From DATLFA01 sp039934635 (GTDB lineage Bacteria; Actinomycetota; Acidimicrobiia; Acidimicrobiales; WLNW01), in the NCBI GenBank assembly GCA_039934635.1, contig JBDTLT010000062.1, forward strand, positions 1 to 24,844: a stretch of 24,844 bases of DNA, read 5' to 3'. Of this stretch, positions 14,710 through 22,184 are shown piece by piece. The notes beneath the pieces were generated by a model. The model did not search any database. It saw only the letters and a program-made list of their open reading frames with translations, and was not told the origin of the DNA. The translations under genes were made by a program, and so were the position numbers. How positions within the stretch are numbered: position 1 is the stretch's first letter; every line of letters starts with the position of its first letter.

Positions 14710-15276
14710 GTGGCGATTCGGCTTCGGCGTCCTTCTCCAGAATCGCTGCGCCCGTTGCTAGAGCGTGCTCGCGGCGACCAACTCACCTACGCGCCCGTCG
14801 GCCTCACCGCGCTCGACGTGTGCCCCGCCGGCTACCGGCGCGATTCGTGGACGGCGGTGCTCGGGCGCGGTGATGCCGTCTTCACCCGCGCCCGCAACGC
14901 GCTGCGAGCATGGTCGATGCACACGGGGTCAGGGTTCGTGGTCTTGGCCGAGGGGCCGCCGACGGTCGGTGCGGTCGTTGCGTTGTGCGCGCCGCTGCCG
15001 GTGGGGTTCATCGAAGCGACGTGCCGAGTGGTCGAGGTTGTCGACACCATTGATCGCTATGGCTTTGCCTACGGCACATTGGCAACGCATCCCGAGCGAG
15101 GCGAAGAGTCGTTCAGCGTGAAGCGACGCGAGGAGGGCAGCGTCGTCTTCGAGATCGTTGTCGTGTCGCAGCCGCGTAACCCACTCGCTCGCGCTTGCCC
15201 GCCGGCGGCGCGCCTTCTCCAACGAAGAGCAACCACTCGTTACATGGCCACGATGCGCGCGGCGGCGCTCTCGTGA
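14710..15276 (+). CDS. DUF1990 (UPF0548) family protein
   Basis: This 188-residue protein matches the DUF1990 pattern: an N-terminal RRPSPESL, LTYAPVG at about 25-31, a GYRRD...LGRGDAVFTRARNAL region at about 41-65, and the hallmark FAYGTL (119-124) followed by HPERGEESF (127-135). The family's biochemical function is not established. Members are small soluble proteins, some distantly related to START-like folds. The GTG at 14710 is the likely start because protein-like sequence begins there. No strong ribosome binding site is visible, and the nearby ATG at 14702 is out of frame. It has no evident link to the catabolic genes and is isolated from them by the repeat-bearing gap upstream. It converges on the minus-strand operon, ending 11 bases from that operon's last stop codon. 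Confidence 0.8.
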   Translation: MAIRLRRPSPESLRPLLERARGDQLTYAPVGLTALDVCPAGYRRDSWTAVLGRGDAVFTRARNALRAWSMHTGSGFVVLAEGPPTVGAVVALCAPLPVGFIEATCRVVEVVDTIDRYGFAYGTLATHPERGEESFSVKRREEGSVVFEIVVVSQPRNPLARACPPAARLLQRRATTRYMATMRAAALS

Positions 15277-15287
15277 TCGATCGAGCG

Positions 15288-15461
15288 CTAGGAAAAGATT
15301 CCACCCGTTGACGACGGGTCGAATGCCCGCACGCCGAGGCGCTCGAGTATGGCCTTCAAAATTTCATCGGCGGCAGCTTGGTCGGTCGCCCGGACGTGGA
15401 ATGCGAACGACTTCAGCGGCCGATCGTGCCCGATGTCGATCTCGATCGACACGCCGGGCAC
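15288..15461 (-). CDS. Small open reading frame downstream of the 2OG oxygenase, hypothetical
   Basis: I do not recognise this family. After the oxygenase stop (TGA at 15515-15513), the same reading frame stays open for 74 codons to a TAG at 15290-15288, and the translation looks strongly protein-like: HIDVPGVSIEIDIGHDRP, then LKSFAFHVRATDQAAADEI, then LKAILERLGVRAFDP. The segment from about residue 27 to 43 is a plausible amphipathic helix. The only standard start is GTG at 15461, giving 57 residues, but protein-like sequence (SQPSWGHID) extends upstream of it. It could be a genuine small protein, the remnant of a longer gene, or a C-terminal extension reached by readthrough of the TGA. No ribosome binding site is convincing. 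Confidence 0.45.
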   Translation of the reverse strand: MPGVSIEIDIGHDRPLKSFAFHVRATDQAAADEILKAILERLGVRAFDPSSTGGIFS

Positions 15462-15512
15462 ATCGATGTGACCCCATGACGGTTGCGAGAAGTCGGCAGA
15501 AAACGTCGCGGC

Positions 15513-16538
15513 TCACAGACGATCACCGGTCGTCTGTACTGCCGACTGTGCCGCGGTTTGCGTGCGACCGCCCAGGATCTTGTCGAGCACGTGCTGGCCC
15601 AGCGTGGTCGGCGCGTAACGCGGCGGCCGCTCGGCCGAAGTACACGTCGGCAAGCACTCGATGACCGCGTCGTAGTTGCCGTCTTGGAAAAAAGCGAATG
15701 AACGACGGCGCTCGGCACCGGGCGCGGCCGACGGTACGACCCGATGGATCGTCGACATCCACTCATCATTGGTCCACACCGCGAGCGCGTCGCCGGTGTT
15801 GACGACGAACGCTTCCTCGAGCGGCACAACGTCATGCCATTGCCCATCGCGCGCGATCACCTGAAGGCCCGGGATCGGATCGGCCATCAATACGGTGAGG
15901 ATGCCGTAGTCGGTGTGCGCGCCGAGGGCCATCTGCCCGTCGGGCAGCGTCACTTCGTCGGCGTCGCGCCGGTACCAGTTGCAGCGCAGTGTGGCGATCG
16001 CCTTGTCGACGCGGCGAGCAAAGAAGTCGGCGTCGAGGCCCAACGCCATGGCCGCGATATTGCAGAGCTCATGGGACAGCGTGTCGAGGGCCAGGTAGTA
16101 CGACCACACCGCGTTGCGCATGCGGGAGGGACGACTGGGCCACAGATTGGGGGCAAAGCTGCGATGACGTTCGGTCTCGAAATACGGATCGCCGTCGACG
16201 ATGCGATCGTTGCCGACGATGAACGCCTCGGCGAGGTCAGGCGGCCGCGCCACGCCGGTCGAATACGACAGGCTCTCGCTCTTACGACCGGAATAGCCGC
16301 GATTGATCTCGCGTGAAGCTGGTTCGTACCGCCGCTTCTCTTCCTCGGAAAGCGCGAAGAACTCGTCGGCCACGTCCTTGACTGCTTGCCGCAACGTTTC
16401 ATCGATGCCGTGCCCGACGATCTGGAAGAAGCCGGATCGCCGGCATGCGTCGTCGACCGCCTGCGCCACGTGTTGCCGCGCCACCTCGTCGCCGGAGAAC
16501 CAACCGGCGATGTCGATGACGGGAACGAGCTCGCTCAT
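15513..16538 (-). CDS. Fe(II)/2-oxoglutarate-dependent oxygenase, isopenicillin N synthase-like
   Basis: This 341-residue protein has the DIOX_N plus 2OG-FeII_Oxy organisation. The N-terminal SGFFQIVGHGID lies at about 35-46. The iron ligands are H208/D210 (GAHTDYG) and H265 (TIHRVV). The 2-oxoglutarate anchor is R278-R279-S280 (RRRSFAFF). Members oxidise small molecules using O2 and 2-oxoglutarate. The fungal thymine-7-hydroxylase, which oxidises a methyl on a nucleobase, belongs to this superfamily and is a useful precedent. The ATG at 16538 follows ten bases after the 8-oxoguanine-deaminase-like gene. An extended frame to 16703 would run inside that gene. The context suggests oxidation or oxidative dealkylation of a purine-derived intermediate, but the substrate is unknown. 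Confidence 0.88.
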   Translation of the reverse strand: MSELVPVIDIAGWFSGDEVARQHVAQAVDDACRRSGFFQIVGHGIDETLRQAVKDVADEFFALSEEEKRRYEPASREINRGYSGRKSESLSYSTGVARPPDLAEAFIVGNDRIVDGDPYFETERHRSFAPNLWPSRPSRMRNAVWSYYLALDTLSHELCNIAAMALGLDADFFARRVDKAIATLRCNWYRRDADEVTLPDGQMALGAHTDYGILTVLMADPIPGLQVIARDGQWHDVVPLEEAFVVNTGDALAVWTNDEWMSTIHRVVPSAAPGAERRRSFAFFQDGNYDAVIECLPTCTSAERPPRYAPTTLGQHVLDKILGGRTQTAAQSAVQTTGDRL

Positions 16539-16548
16539 GACACGCAAT

Positions 16549-17841
16549 TCACGGCCACAGCCGCTGTGCTCGGCGTGCCAGATCTTGCTTGGCCGCGCGC
16601 AGATCGAGGCCGGCCAGCTGACCGTCGTGCACGACTCTTTCGCCGCCGACCAACAGATCACGCACCTGGCGATCAGGACCGAGCACAAGGCCGTCGATGG
16701 CATCGCGGAAGTCGCTCAGGTCGCGCGCGTCCCACACTGCGAGGTCGGCTCGCCGGCCGACCTCGATCGCGCCGATGTCGTCGCGTCCGAGGCACTGCGC
16801 GCCGCCTCGGGTGGCGAGATCGAGAGCGTCCGCCGGCATGAACGCGCCGCCGCTCTGTGCTCTGAGCCGCGCGGTATACAGCGACTGGCGCAACTCGGAA
16901 AAGAGCCGACCGTTCTCGTTGGACGCGGCGCCGTCGACACCGAGGCCGACGGGCGCACCCGCGGCTCTGAGATCGACCGTCCGGCACATGCCCGCGCCGA
17001 GCCGCGCGTTGGACGACGGGCAGTGCGCCACACCCACCCCGTTAGCACCGAGTCGACTGACCTCTGCGTCGCCGAAGTGCACGCCATGGGCGTACCACAC
17101 GTCGGATGCGACCCAGCCCCAATCGTCCATCAAGTCGAGTGGTCGAGCGCCGAATCGCTGGAGACAATGCTCCTCTTCGTCGAGCGTTTCGGCGAGATGT
17201 GTGTGCAGGCGTAGTCCGTGCCGACGGGCCAACGCGGCCGAGTCGATCATCAACTCACGACTCACCGTGAACGGGCTGCACGGCGCGACGACCACGCAGA
17301 TGCGCTCACCGTCGTGGTAGTCCGTGATGACGCGCTCGGTCGACGCCAGGATTGCGTCGTGGTCCTCGACCACGTGATCGGGTGGCAACCCGCCCCGCGA
17401 TTCGCCCACATCCATCGAACCGCGTGACAGATGCAAGCGCACACCGACCAGGCGCGCCGCATCGACGATGGCGTCGAATACCCGGTCGTCACCGCGGGGC
17501 ACGAGGTAGTGATGATCGAAGGCCGTCGTGCAGCCGGACAGCGCCAGTTCGCTCAGCCCCACCAGCGCCGCCGCGCGTACGTCGTCGACATCGAGCCGGC
17601 CCCAGACCGGATACAGCTCGACCAACCAACCGAACAGGTCGCAGCCGACGGCGCGACCACGCGTCATCCACTGGTAGAGGTGATGGTGCGTATTGATGAG
17701 GCCGGCGGTCACGATGCAGTCGGTGCAATCGATCACGGTGTCACCGGGCGCAGGCGCGATCGAACCGACCTCGACGATGTACCCATCGACGATGGCAACG
17801 TCCCCCGGCCACCGCGCCCCCCGCAACACGAGTCGACTCAT
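16549..17841 (-). CDS. 8-oxoguanine deaminase-like amidohydrolase
   Basis: This 430-residue amidohydrolase would convert 8-oxoguanine (or a related aminopurine) to uric acid and ammonia. The sequence is close to the Pa0142 type: NTHHHLYQWMTRG with HxH at H52/H54, DHHYLVPRG at about 109-117, RGSMDVGESRGGLPPD at about 140-155, H215/E218 (HTHLAET), H252/H255 (AHGVHF), H273 (AHCPSSN) and D303 (GVDGAASN). All expected metal and catalytic residues are present. The ATG at 17841 overlaps the upstream molybdenum hydroxylase stop as ATGA. Its product, urate, would be the same as that of a xanthine dehydrogenase, consistent with convergence on a common ring-opening route. Guanine deaminase or isoxanthopterin deaminase activity are less likely alternatives. 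Confidence 0.85.
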   Translation of the reverse strand: MSRLVLRGARWPGDVAIVDGYIVEVGSIAPAPGDTVIDCTDCIVTAGLINTHHHLYQWMTRGRAVGCDLFGWLVELYPVWGRLDVDDVRAAALVGLSELALSGCTTAFDHHYLVPRGDDRVFDAIVDAARLVGVRLHLSRGSMDVGESRGGLPPDHVVEDHDAILASTERVITDYHDGERICVVVAPCSPFTVSRELMIDSAALARRHGLRLHTHLAETLDEEEHCLQRFGARPLDLMDDWGWVASDVWYAHGVHFGDAEVSRLGANGVGVAHCPSSNARLGAGMCRTVDLRAAGAPVGLGVDGAASNENGRLFSELRQSLYTARLRAQSGGAFMPADALDLATRGGAQCLGRDDIGAIEVGRRADLAVWDARDLSDFRDAIDGLVLGPDRQVRDLLVGGERVVHDGQLAGLDLRAAKQDLARRAQRLWP

Positions 17842-20120
17842 TGTTCTCCTCCCACCGCAAGCGCGATGTCGTCGGGACGGATGGGTACGCGCGTCAACGC
17901 CAGCCCGGTGGCATTGCGTATTGCCGCCGCAATGGCCGCGGTCGACGAGATCGTCGGCGGCTCACCGATGCCCTTGGCACCGAACGGCGCACCGGGCTCG
18001 GGCTGTTCGATCAACTCGACGACCGTTACCGACGGCATGTCGAGCGCAGTGGGAATCAGATAGTCGGTGAAACTCGGATTGCGCAGCCGACCGTTGTCGA
18101 ACACGATCTCTTCCATCACTGCGAGACCGACGCCCTGCGCGATGCCGCCTTCGATCTGCCCGAGTGCCTGCAGCGGGTTGATGATGCGGCCCACGTCTTG
18201 CGTCGTCGCGATCTCGACCACGCGCGTCAATCCCAACTGGACGTCGACGTCGACCACCGCGCGGTGCGCCGCGAACGCGAACGACACATGCGCGTTGCCT
18301 TGTCCGTTTTCGTCGAGCGTGCTCGTCGGCTCGTGGTGATACTCGACCACTTCTTCGAACACTCGACCTTCACTGAAGGTTCGCACTGCCACTGGAGGGC
18401 CGTCGGGCACCGTGATCTGGTCATCGACCCACTCGAGTGAATCGACGGGACAACCGTGGTCGGCGGCCACCGCCGCGAGGACCTGTGCCCGCACGGCGAG
18501 GCAGGCCCGCCACACGGCACCGCCCGACATCCACGTCTGCCGACTGGCCGAAGTGCTACCGGCCGACCCGATGGTCGTGTCGGCCGCGGCAAGCACGACT
18601 TCGTCGATGCCGAGCGTCTCGCGCGCGATCTGCTGAGCGAGCGTCACAAAGCCTTGGCCGACCTCCGCGCACGCACTGTGCACGGTCACCAAGCCATTTT
18701 CCAAACGGCAGCGCGCCGTCGAGTAATCGTCGAAACCTTCGGAGAACAAGAGGTTCTTGAAACTGATCGCGATGGCGACGCCTCGGCGCACGTGCGCGTC
18801 GTCCGCGGTGCGGCCGGCACCACCGGGCCGCGCCAGCATGTCGTCGGCTGAGCGATCGGACGGCAACGGTGCGCCGGCGAGGCTGCGCAACAGTTCGGCG
18901 ACCGGCGCGGTGCCGGTGATGGTCTGGCCGGTGATGAGGACGTCGCCGGGAGCGAGCGCGTTGTGCAATCGCAACGCCACCGGATCGATGGCGAGCGCGG
19001 CCGCCAGCTTGTCCATCTGTGCCTCGTGGGCAAAACAGGTCTGCACCGCGCCGAAGCCACGCATCGCACCGCACGGAGGATTGTTGGTGCGCATGGCGAA
19101 CCCGTCGATCGCGGCGATAGGCACGCGATAGGGCCCCGCGGCAAAACACGACGCGTTGGCGATGACCGCGCTCGACGACGAGGCATAGGCACCGCCGTCG
19201 AACATCAAGCGCGCATCGACTCGCAAGATCGTGCCGTCAGGGGCCGAGGAGTGGCGGTACCACATGCGCGCCGGGTGACGGTGTACATGCCCGAAGAACG
19301 ACTCCTCGCGGCTGTAGACCATCTTGATGGGGCGCCCGGTGCGCAACGCCAACAAACACACGTGCACATGCAGGCTCACGTCCTCGCGGCCACCGAACGC
19401 ACCGCCAACCCCCGCGAGCGTGAGGCGCACCTTTTCGTTGGGGAGGCCGAGGCACGCCGCGACCTGATCGCGATCGACGTGCAACCACTGTGTCGACACA
19501 TACAACTCGACGCCGCCGTCGTCGGAGGGTATCGCCAGCCCACATTCGGGGCCCATGAACGCCTGGTCTTGCATGCCGATTTCGTAAATGCCTTCGACCG
19601 ACACCGCGTCGGGCGGCAACGGCGCATCGACCGCGCCGTGCCGGATGCGCAGATGGCGCACGAGGTTGCCGTCGGGATGAATCGGATCGGCATCGAGCGC
19701 CTGCTCGGCATCGACGAGCGGCGTGAGCGGCTCGTACTCGACGATGATCGCCTCGAGCGCCCGCCGTGCGGTCTCGGGGTGATCGGCGGCGACCGCGGCG
19801 ACCGGCTCCCCGTGGTAACGCACGACGTCGCTCGCGAACACCGGTTGATCACGATGCTCGAGCCCGTAGTACGGCGATCCCGTCACATCTTCGTGCGTGA
19901 GCACGCACCGAACACCGGGTATCAGCAACGCGGGCGCAACGTCGAGACGCACGATGCGCGCCGATGCATGCGGCGAGCGGAGGGTCTTGCCCCACAACAT
20001 GCCTTCGGCCCACAGGTCAGAGCCGAACGCGAAGCGGCCCTGCACCTTGGGCACGCCATCGGGACGGGGCGCACTCTCCCCCACCCGTGGTGCTCGACGA
20101 CGCGTGCCGACCACGGTCAT
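17838..20120 (-). CDS. Xanthine dehydrogenase-type molybdenum subunit (set 2)
   Basis: This 760-residue molybdopterin subunit closely resembles bacterial xanthine dehydrogenases of the PucD kind. Visible motifs are QAFMGPECGLAIP at about 186-198, GVGGAFGGRED at 237-247, REESFFGHVHRHPARM at about 271-286, GAMRGFGAVQ at 351-360, and GAKGIGEPPT, where E720 is the expected catalytic base. It would oxidise hypoxanthine and xanthine to urate, or another purine. The ATG at 20120 sits in an ATGA overlap with the 2Fe-2S gene. The 115-codon extension upstream is that gene read out of frame. Its stop overlaps the deaminase start. It is clearly a different subgroup from the large subunit at 6950-9274, so the two are probably not redundant. 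Confidence 0.92.
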   Translation of the reverse strand: MTVVGTRRRAPRVGESAPRPDGVPKVQGRFAFGSDLWAEGMLWGKTLRSPHASARIVRLDVAPALLIPGVRCVLTHEDVTGSPYYGLEHRDQPVFASDVVRYHGEPVAAVAADHPETARRALEAIIVEYEPLTPLVDAEQALDADPIHPDGNLVRHLRIRHGAVDAPLPPDAVSVEGIYEIGMQDQAFMGPECGLAIPSDDGGVELYVSTQWLHVDRDQVAACLGLPNEKVRLTLAGVGGAFGGREDVSLHVHVCLLALRTGRPIKMVYSREESFFGHVHRHPARMWYRHSSAPDGTILRVDARLMFDGGAYASSSSAVIANASCFAAGPYRVPIAAIDGFAMRTNNPPCGAMRGFGAVQTCFAHEAQMDKLAAALAIDPVALRLHNALAPGDVLITGQTITGTAPVAELLRSLAGAPLPSDRSADDMLARPGGAGRTADDAHVRRGVAIAISFKNLLFSEGFDDYSTARCRLENGLVTVHSACAEVGQGFVTLAQQIARETLGIDEVVLAAADTTIGSAGSTSASRQTWMSGGAVWRACLAVRAQVLAAVAADHGCPVDSLEWVDDQITVPDGPPVAVRTFSEGRVFEEVVEYHHEPTSTLDENGQGNAHVSFAFAAHRAVVDVDVQLGLTRVVEIATTQDVGRIINPLQALGQIEGGIAQGVGLAVMEEIVFDNGRLRNPSFTDYLIPTALDMPSVTVVELIEQPEPGAPFGAKGIGEPPTISSTAAIAAAIRNATGLALTRVPIRPDDIALAVGGEQ

Positions 20121-20614
20121 GGTCGTTGTCCGTCGGCTTCGGCGAACGCTCGCTCGATGGCGTCCATGATGCGCCCGTAGCCCGTACAACGACACAGGTT
20201 GCCGGAGATCGCCTCGCGCAACTCGAATTCGCTCGCGGCCTTCGGTCGTTCGAGCAGATCGTGCACGGTCATCACCAACCCGGGGGTGCAGAACCCGCAT
20301 TGCACCGCGCCGGCATCGACGAATGCTCGCTGCACGAGCGACAGTGCGTCCGACTCGTCGGTGAGCCCCTCGACCGTCACGATCGAGCGATCGACTGCGG
20401 CCGCGCCGAGCACGAGGCAGGCACAAACCAAACGACCATCGACGAGCACCGAGCACGAACCACATTCACCTTGTTCGCACGCGTTCTTGGACCCGGGCAT
20501 ACCGAGCCGCTCGCGCAGCACATACAGCAGGCTCTCGCCCAGCCAGGCGCCCGGCACGTCGTGATCGGCACCGTTGACCCGCAACCGGTACGAGACTTCT
20601 TCGTCGTCGATCAT
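20117..20614 (-). CDS. Xanthine dehydrogenase-type 2Fe-2S subunit (set 2)
   Basis: This 165-residue iron-sulfur subunit carries C46, C51, C54 and C66 (ACEQGECGSC and the following ACL) for the N-terminal cluster, and C106, C109, C141 and C143 (QCGFCTPG, LCRCTGY) for the second. An extra Cys64 sits two residues before the fourth ligand. It transfers electrons between the Mo and FAD subunits. The ATG at 20614 overlaps the FAD-subunit stop (ATGA). A longer reading to 20671 would start inside that gene. Length and motif order are those of PucE/CoxS-type proteins. Confidence 0.94.
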   Translation of the reverse strand: MIDDEEVSYRLRVNGADHDVPGAWLGESLLYVLRERLGMPGSKNACEQGECGSCSVLVDGRLVCACLVLGAAAVDRSIVTVEGLTDESDALSLVQRAFVDAGAVQCGFCTPGLVMTVHDLLERPKAASEFELREAISGNLCRCTGYGRIMDAIERAFAEADGQRP

Positions 20615-21483
20615 GGCTTCCCGCCCTGAAGGCCGCCATCGAAGGCGCGACCGAGCGCACGCGCCGCGCACACCGAGATCGCGTGGCGACGAAACGCGGC
20701 GGTACCCCGATGATCGTCGATCGGTCGCGCGGCTTCGCCGACGCGGCGACCGAATTCACGGGAGAGTGCCGGATCGCGCGGTCGCACGTGGTCGTCGGTC
20801 CAGACGAGTTGGTCGGCCACCCACGCCTCGGCCGCCGGAGCGCGTAGTGGCACCGGACCGACCGCACCGAGCCCGCAGCGCACGGTGCGTTCGTCGAGAT
20901 CGATGACGAGACACACCGACGCGACCGCGATGACCATGGCGTTGCGGGTGCCCACCTTCAAGAAGGCCTGCGGCCCGCGTCGCACCGGCACGAGGATCGC
21001 GACCACGAGTTCATCATCGCGACGCGTCGTCTTCTTGGGACCGACGAAGAACTCGTGCCACGGGACGACGCGAACCTCGCCCACTCGGTGCAGTTCGATC
21101 GACGCGTCGAGCGCGGCCAGCACCGGCAAGGTGTCACCCGCCGGCGACGCCATGGCCACGTTGCCGCCGAGCGTGCCGGCGTTGCGAATCTGCGGCGAGC
21201 CGACCGTGCGGGCGGCGTGCGCGAGCGCCGTTACCAACCTCTCGAACGGTGCTGCCTCGAGCGCGGCGTAGGTCACGCCGGCACCGATGCGCAACGTCGA
21301 ACCGTCGCTCCGCCATTCGTTGAGCTCGGGAATTCGATCGACGGCGACCACATGCTGCGGCCGGCGATGACCGAAGTTGATCTCGACCATGGCATCGGTC
21401 CCGCCCGCGAGCACCATCGACTGTGGCACGCGGGCAAGGGTCTCGAGGGCCTCGTCGAGAGAACGGGCAACGGTGACACTCAT
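20611..21483 (-). CDS. Xanthine dehydrogenase-type FAD subunit (set 2)
   Basis: This 290-residue FAD-binding subunit has the pyrophosphate-binding motifs VLAGGTDAMVEI at about 25-36 and NAGTLGGNVAMASPAGD at about 101-117, and a typical C-terminal region (PRDPALSREFGRR ... FRRHAISV). It is the first gene of the minus-strand set FAD, 2Fe-2S, Mo, deaminase, oxygenase. Two ATG codons compete: 21483 starts directly before the first beta strand (MSVTVARSLDEAL) and has a GGAA upstream, while 21498 would add five residues and has no ribosome-binding sequence. I prefer 21483. The stop overlaps the next start as ATGA. Confidence 0.9.
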   Translation of the reverse strand: MSVTVARSLDEALETLARVPQSMVLAGGTDAMVEINFGHRRPQHVVAVDRIPELNEWRSDGSTLRIGAGVTYAALEAAPFERLVTALAHAARTVGSPQIRNAGTLGGNVAMASPAGDTLPVLAALDASIELHRVGEVRVVPWHEFFVGPKKTTRRDDELVVAILVPVRRGPQAFLKVGTRNAMVIAVASVCLVIDLDERTVRCGLGAVGPVPLRAPAAEAWVADQLVWTDDHVRPRDPALSREFGRRVGEAARPIDDHRGTAAFRRHAISVCAARALGRAFDGGLQGGKP

Positions 21484-21522
21484 CCGGCCGGATTCCATCG
21501 CATCGACGACATCGTCAACAGA

Positions 21523-21532
21523 CTTACGTAAG
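21523..21532. promoter_or_regulatory. Perfect 10-bp palindrome upstream of the set 2 operon
   Basis: CTTACGTAAG is a perfect palindrome, 39-49 bases upstream of the ATG at 21483, in the short non-coding space before the xanthine-dehydrogenase-type operon. Its position and its A+T content relative to the surroundings fit an operator for a dimeric regulator such as a GntR-type protein. No regulator gene is in the window, so this is only a candidate. The rest of 21484-21603 shows no clear promoter hexamers. Confidence 0.3.
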
Positions 21533-21603
21533 ACGACTGCGCCGTGCTCGGCGAGACGATGAACGGCGCGTTGCTTTTCGTGACGGGACAGATCGACGGT
21601 AGA

Positions 21604-22068
21604 TCAGGCATTGGCGTCACCGGTGGACGGCTGGTACTTGATCAGGGACTCTTTGGCCAACCATTCGAAGTCGGCCCAAACACTCGGGTCCTCTTCGTCC
21701 TCGCGTCGATATTCGGCCCACGGCCTGCACGCATCCCAGGTGCTGAGGATCTCTTGGCCCCAGTTGTAGATGACCACGTCACCGGGAACGAATCGGTGCT
21801 TCACGTAATACCCGATCGTCTGGAAGACACGACCCACCTTGTCGGCCGTCGGCCCGTACATGTCATTGGAGGGAACGTTGGTTCCCAACCGGTGCATGTC
21901 CCACAACTGGGCGCGCATCGCGCGCTGGGATTCATCGTTCAACCACTCCGTGGCGGCCAAGAGTCCGGCGCGGGCATTAGCCGTATTCCTGGCGCGGGAT
22001 GCCCACCCCCACACGACGACCGCGGGGAGCAAGGCCAACACGAACCCGAGAACGAGCAACGTCACCAA
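21604..22068 (-). CDS. Small membrane-anchored protein, DUF4760-like
   Basis: This protein of about 154 residues has one N-terminal hydrophobic segment (VTLLVLGFVLALLPAVVVWG, about residues 2-21) followed by a soluble, acidic domain. The stretch around VGRVFQTIGYYVKHRFVPGD and the later NWGQEILSTW ... FEWLAKES resemble DUF4760 proteins, whose function is unknown. The start is TTG at 22068 or GTG at 22065, and an in-frame stop a short way upstream rules out a much longer protein. No clear ribosome binding site is seen. It faces away from the carbamoylase operon and sits upstream of the xanthine-dehydrogenase-type operon. Nothing in the sequence ties it to catabolism. Confidence 0.65.
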   Translation of the reverse strand: MVTLLVLGFVLALLPAVVVWGWASRARNTANARAGLLAATEWLNDESQRAMRAQLWDMHRLGTNVPSNDMYGPTADKVGRVFQTIGYYVKHRFVPGDVVIYNWGQEILSTWDACRPWAEYRREDEEDPSVWADFEWLAKESLIKYQPSTGDANA

Positions 22069-22184
22069 AGTCGTGTCGCCACGGTCATAGCGCAGGGCGG
22101 TTGATTGCGAAGATCACGGCCCGTGACGCTAACAGCGCAAGTCGTGCACCTGCCGGAGGTGGACTCCCATTAGCCTGTCTTGGC
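22069..22184. promoter_or_regulatory. Divergent promoter region with palindrome and possible leaderless -10
   Basis: This 116-bp space separates the DUF4760-like gene from the carbamoylase gene. TCACGGCCCGTGA at 22114-22126 is a 13-base palindrome with a single central base, and CGCTAACAGCG follows immediately (22127-22137) as a smaller inverted repeat. Both are reasonable operator candidates. TAGCCT at 22171-22176 is a TANNNT -10-like hexamer eight bases before the ATG at 22185. With no ribosome binding site at normal distance, this suggests a leaderless transcript. No clear -35 was found. Confidence 0.35.

Noticed and set aside
15303..15319. Hairpin ACCCGT/ACGGGT as a terminator for the convergent operons
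   Set aside because: A six-base stem without a T-run, lying inside the probable coding end of the small reading frame. Too weak to call.
18963..20180. Open frame of about 405 codons on the plus strand within the set 2 molybdenum subunit
   Set aside because: It lies antisense to a well-supported xanthine-dehydrogenase-type subunit and its translation is compositionally biased and motif-free.
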